Below, piece by piece: positions 6,308 to 8,944 of a stretch of 8,944 nucleotides of DNA; within the stretch, counting starts at the first letter, position 1; each line of letters opens with the position of its first letter. The notes beneath the pieces are model-generated. The model was not told the DNA's origin, made no database searches, and saw nothing but the letters and a program-made list of their open reading frames with translations. The DNA comes from Actinomycetota bacterium. Lineage in GTDB: Bacteria > Actinomycetota > Humimicrobiia > Hakubellales > JAMDDV01. The DNA lies in NCBI GenBank assembly GCA_023488455.1, contig JAMDDV010000022.1:1-8944 (forward strand), written 5' to 3'. The position numbers and the translations under genes were made by a program.

Positions 6308-8647
6308 CTAAAAAAGCCGCTTGATCATGTTGATGAGTTTTTCTGCACTTGGTAGAAATTCTTTCTCCAGTGACTGCGCTGTGGGCGGCACTCCATTTGG
6401 CGCACCTAATCTTAAAACGGGTGCATCCAGGTAATCAAAGGTAAGTTCTTGAATCTGACAGGCAACATCAGCAGCATAACTTCCCTGGCTAACTGCCTGT
6501 GAAAAGACCACCGCTCTCCCCGTTTTTCGCACTGAGTTCACAACGGTTTCAATGTCCAGAGGTACTAGGGTTCTAAGGTCAATCACCTCTACCGAAACTC
6601 CCTGATCTTCAAGTAAGGCAGCTGCTTTCAAGGCTTCGATTACCATGAGTGACCAGCTGATGACCGTAACGTGTGAGCCTTCTCTTTTTATGGCTGCTTT
6701 GCCCAATGGTAGCAGGTATTCTTCTTGCGGTACCCGTCCTGTCATGTTATAGAGCATCTGGTGCTCAAAACATATGACTGGGTTGTTATCACGAATGGAA
6801 GTTTTAAGGAGCCCCTTTATGTCATAAGCATCAGAAGGAGCAATAATTATTAAGCCTGGCATGTGCGCAACAACAGATTCAAGACTCTGTGAGTGCTGAC
6901 CGGCATATCCTCTGCCGCCGCCTATTGTTGTGCGCAGCACCATTGGTACGCTGATCTGTCCTCCTGACATGTAGCGCCACTTAGCTGCCTGATTTCCGAT
7001 CTGATCCATGGCCTGAAGTATGAAGTCATCATACATGATCTCAGCTATGGGACGCAGTCCTGTCATTGCCATCCCTACTGCAGAACCTACTATTGCTGAT
7101 TCAGAGATTGAGGTGTTGAAAACCCTATCTCTTCCAAAGAGTCCCAGCAGTTCGTTTGTTACGCCAAAAGCACCGCCGTATTCAGCAACATCCTCACCGA
7201 ATACGATTACGCGTTCATCGCGCATCATTTCTTCTATCAGTGCCTCTCTGGCAGCAAGACGATATGTTATCTCGCCATTGTCGTTGCGATCATAGCTGGG
7301 AAGTGGCTTCAGGATCTTAGGATTAGCATATTTTTCTATAACCTCATCGTGTGTATGTGGCGCATACATGTGATCGAGGATGGTCTTGGGAGATGGATCT
7401 AGAGAAGCAGCAGCCCTGACTGCCATGTCGGCATTGCGCTGCCATACTTTTTCTTTGATAGAATTTATTTCCTGCTGGGTGATGAGACCACCTTCCTTTT
7501 TTGGGAATGAAGCTTTGAGTAATTTTTCACAAAAAATGTTAATAGGATCTCTGTTCTGCCAGATTGACATCTCCTTGCGATCACGATATGAGAGCGGATC
7601 ATGAAGACTATGACCCTTAAAACGGTATGTTACATACTCTAAGAGAACGGGACCGTCTCCATTGCGTGCAAGAGATGCAGCGCGGAGGCTTGCATCAAGT
7701 ACTGCCAGCACGTCCATACCATCAACAACCTCAGCATGCATAGCATCAAGGTCATATGCTGCAGCTCTTCTTGCAAGATAGTCTATCCCTGTTATCTCTC
7801 CTATTTCCTGACCTGACATGGCATACTGATTGTTTACTATTCCAAAGATTATTGGAACTCCAAATCGCTGGCTCATGAGTCCGTTTTTGAATTGGGCCAT
7901 GGCTGTAAGGTTGATTGACTCGTGAGCTATTCCGTTGCTGTATGCACCATCACCAGCTAAGCAGAGCACTATCTGCCCGCCTTTGCGGTAACGGCAGGAT
8001 ATGGCTGCACCAGCTGCTATTCCCATGTGTCCACCAACAATGGCGTTTGCTCCCAGGTGGCCCAGTTCGAAGTCTGCAATGTGCATGCTACCCCCAACAC
8101 CACGGCAGTATCCATCAACTTTTCCAAAGAGCTCTGCAATCATCCTGTAAACGTGTACTTTTAGTGCCTTTTCTTCCAATGCTTCTCTTGTCTCCGAAGG
8201 ATTTAACTCCTCCCCAATCGCTTTAAGGAATTTAATTCGCCTGTTGAGCAGTTCTCGCAGGCTCTTCTCATCCATTGCTTTAATAACACCATATCCTTTT
8301 GCAAGGGCATCACCATGCCCTCTGTGCGAGCTTGTGATGTAGTCGTTTAACTCCAGGGCTGCAATGGAGCCAACCGATGTAGCCTCCTGGCCTATTGAGA
8401 CATGCGAGGGACCGATGTATTTAAACTTAGGTAACGGATTGTATATACCAGCAACTATCTCAGCGATCATCTCCTCAAAAAATCTTACCATGAGCATCTG
8501 TTCGAGCAGCTCAGTGCATTTCGTGCGCGTGATTTTCCTCTCATCAACCTCTTGCTGTAGTGTACGCTGATATTGAAATTTGGGTATTTTAGGAAGGACT
8601 ATCTCCCCTGGCTTAATTTCAACTATTGCTTCGATCTCTTTGACCAT
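6308..8647 (-). CDS. Fused alpha-beta 2-oxoacid dehydrogenase E1 component (thiamine-diphosphate dependent)
   Basis: One 779-residue polypeptide joins E1-alpha (about 40-400) to E1-beta (about 455-779) of a pyruvate/acetoin/branched-chain-type 2-oxoacid dehydrogenase. Alpha marks: SSHRGHGDALAKG (106-118), GGSMHIAD (185-192), the thiamine-diphosphate motif from GDGAYSNG (232-239) to NN (272-273), and GHSLHDPLSYR (345-355). Beta marks: FGEDVAEYGG (483-492), E516 in SISESAIVG, H585 in GQHSQSLE, and a C-terminal GAPNGVPPTAQSLE. The reaction expected is decarboxylation of a 2-oxoacid and transfer of the acyl unit to a lipoyl E2. Unusual are an extra segment of about 40 residues (near 120-168) between HRGHG and the AELFGK region, and about 10 extra residues (near 253-262) before the NN end of the cofactor motif. 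No E2, E3 or lipoyl domain is in the window. The start has GGAGG 6 nt upstream. Fusion of the chains is plausible natural architecture; the substrate is unsure. Confidence 0.93.
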   Translation of the reverse strand: MVKEIEAIVEIKPGEIVLPKIPKFQYQRTLQQEVDERKITRTKCTELLEQMLMVRFFEEMIAEIVAGIYNPLPKFKYIGPSHVSIGQEATSVGSIAALELNDYITSSHRGHGDALAKGYGVIKAMDEKSLRELLNRRIKFLKAIGEELNPSETREALEEKALKVHVYRMIAELFGKVDGYCRGVGGSMHIADFELGHLGANAIVGGHMGIAAGAAISCRYRKGGQIVLCLAGDGAYSNGIAHESINLTAMAQFKNGLMSQRFGVPIIFGIVNNQYAMSGQEIGEITGIDYLARRAAAYDLDAMHAEVVDGMDVLAVLDASLRAASLARNGDGPVLLEYVTYRFKGHSLHDPLSYRDRKEMSIWQNRDPINIFCEKLLKASFPKKEGGLITQQEINSIKEKVWQRNADMAVRAAASLDPSPKTILDHMYAPHTHDEVIEKYANPKILKPLPSYDRNDNGEITYRLAAREALIEEMMRDERVIVFGEDVAEYGGAFGVTNELLGLFGRDRVFNTSISESAIVGSAVGMAMTGLRPIAEIMYDDFILQAMDQIGNQAAKWRYMSGGQISVPMVLRTTIGGGRGYAGQHSQSLESVVAHMPGLIIIAPSDAYDIKGLLKTSIRDNNPVICFEHQMLYNMTGRVPQEEYLLPLGKAAIKREGSHVTVISWSLMVIEALKAAALLEDQGVSVEVIDLRTLVPLDIETVVNSVRKTGRAVVFSQAVSQGSYAADVACQIQELTFDYLDAPVLRLGAPNGVPPTAQSLEKEFLPSAEKLINMIKRLF

Positions 8648-8676
8648 TTGATTCCTCCGTTATTGCTAAGTTTGAG

Positions 8677-8705
8677 ATATTATATTAACCTCAGTGTGGT
8701 GTCAA
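8677..8705 (-). promoter_or_regulatory. Sigma-70-type promoter of the fused E1 gene
   Basis: Read on the minus strand, a perfect TTGACA (8700-8705) is followed after 17 bp by TAATAT (8677-8682), or after 15 bp by a perfect TATAAT (8679-8684). Transcription would start near 8670, leaving a leader of about 23 nt that contains GGAGG (8654-8658) before the ATG. An arm of the inverted repeat fills most of the spacer. Confidence 0.7.
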
Positions 8706-8730
8706 CTTTTAAGAAGACGGAGGTTAATAT
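8682..8730. repeat. Imperfect 14-bp inverted repeat spanning the divergent promoter and the aldolase start
   Basis: The left arm, 8682-8695 (ATATTAACCTCAGT), is the reverse complement of the right arm, 8717-8730 (ACGGAGGTTAATAT), at 13 of 14 positions, with 21 nt between. The left arm lies between the -35 and -10 boxes of the E1 promoter. The right arm contains the whole GGAGG (8719-8723) and the first two bases of the aldolase ATG. It could be a two-site operator or, in a transcript starting left of 8682, a hairpin hiding the aldolase ribosome site. Confidence 0.65.
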
Positions 8731-8944
8731 GCCACCTAAACAGGAAATCTTAAAATTAAAAAATGAACTTGTTGAGTATGGTAAAGAGATTTCATCCAGT
8801 GATCTTGTTGTGGGGCCTGGGGGGAATATCAGCGCCCGTATCGGAGATGTTGTCTACCTGTCCCCGAGCGGGATGTCCTTTACGGACTGTTGTCCTGATG
8901 ATTATGTAGGAGTTGATATAAATACTCTTGAGACGGTTGATGGA
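8729..8944 (+). CDS. Class II aldolase/adducin-family protein, N-terminal part (runs off the window)
   Basis: The first 72 codons are open from an ATG with GGAGG 5 nt upstream, and the frame continues past the window end. GPGGNISAR (29-37) is the phosphate-binding signature of class II aldolases (fuculose-phosphate, rhamnulose-phosphate and ribulose-phosphate 4-epimerase relatives), and YLSPSGMSF (43-51) is the second conserved loop. The zinc-binding histidines and the catalytic Glu lie beyond the visible part. These enzymes use a divalent metal to cleave, epimerise or dehydrate phosphorylated sugars; which one applies here cannot be decided. It diverges from the fused E1 gene across 81 bp, so the two may be regulated together and may act in one pathway. 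Family call is good; the remaining gene length is unknown. Confidence 0.85.
   Translation, partial: MPPKQEILKLKNELVEYGKEISSSDLVVGPGGNISARIGDVVYLSPSGMSFTDCCPDDYVGVDINTLETVDG

Noticed and set aside
6267..6329. Inverted GATCAAG/CTTGATC near the convergent ends of the second dehydrogenase and E1 as a bidirectional terminator
   Set aside because: Arms are only about 7 bp, some 45 nt apart, inside both coding regions and without an adjacent U-tract placement expected for a terminator.
8648..8690. Plus-strand promoter for the aldolase upstream of the inverted repeat
   Set aside because: Candidate boxes such as TTGCTA (8663) or TTGAGA (8672) lack an acceptable -10 element at 16-18 bp, so no plus-strand promoter can be supported.

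Overview
The window is bacterial chromosomal DNA. Three things point to a bacterium: a tRNA-Leu gene with an encoded CCA end, two near-consensus sigma-70-type promoters (TTGACT-17-TATAAT and TTGACA-17-TAATAT), and Shine-Dalgarno sites before most genes. The gene content is catabolic: several uroporphyrinogen-decarboxylase-like (URO-D/MtaA/CmuA superfamily) paralogs, zinc alcohol dehydrogenases, a fused 2-oxoacid dehydrogenase E1 and a class II aldolase. Together they suggest an anaerobic or facultative heterotroph from a lineage rich in such paralogs. I cannot name the phylum from sequence alone.

Left part (1-3995, plus strand): a compact run of three divergent URO-D superfamily genes followed by an isochorismatase-type cysteine hydrolase. 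Gaps are about 45 nt and the last pair overlaps or nearly abuts, so this looks like one operon. The first gene lacks its expected N-terminus. Its frame continues upstream of the first ATG through one TAG into family-like sequence at the window edge, so it is either broken, recoded or misassembled. The three paralogs carry different versions of the metal-site motif (DTDG, HSCG, HSDG), so they probably do not share one substrate.

Middle (3996-6293, plus strand): a tRNA-Leu(GAG) gene with its own strong promoter, then two zinc-dependent medium-chain dehydrogenases. No terminator is visible between the tRNA and the first dehydrogenase, so the tRNA promoter may drive both. The two dehydrogenase frames are in phase and separated by a single TAG plus 16 sense codons.

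Right part (6294-8944): on the minus strand, a single 779-residue protein fusing the alpha and beta chains of a thiamine-diphosphate 2-oxoacid dehydrogenase E1, with extra segments in the alpha half. Diverging from it is the start of a class II aldolase/adducin-family gene, cut by the window end. The 81-bp divergent spacer holds a strong promoter for E1 and a 14-bp imperfect inverted repeat. One arm lies between the -35 and -10 boxes of the E1 promoter; the other covers the Shine-Dalgarno and start codon of the aldolase. This is the most interesting regulatory structure in the window.

Functionally, the two polyol/alcohol-type dehydrogenases, the aldolase and the E1 could form a sugar or polyol breakdown route (oxidation, C-C cleavage, oxidative decarboxylation). 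This is inference: the substrate is not readable from the sequence, and no E2, E3, kinase, corrinoid protein or transporter lies in the window.
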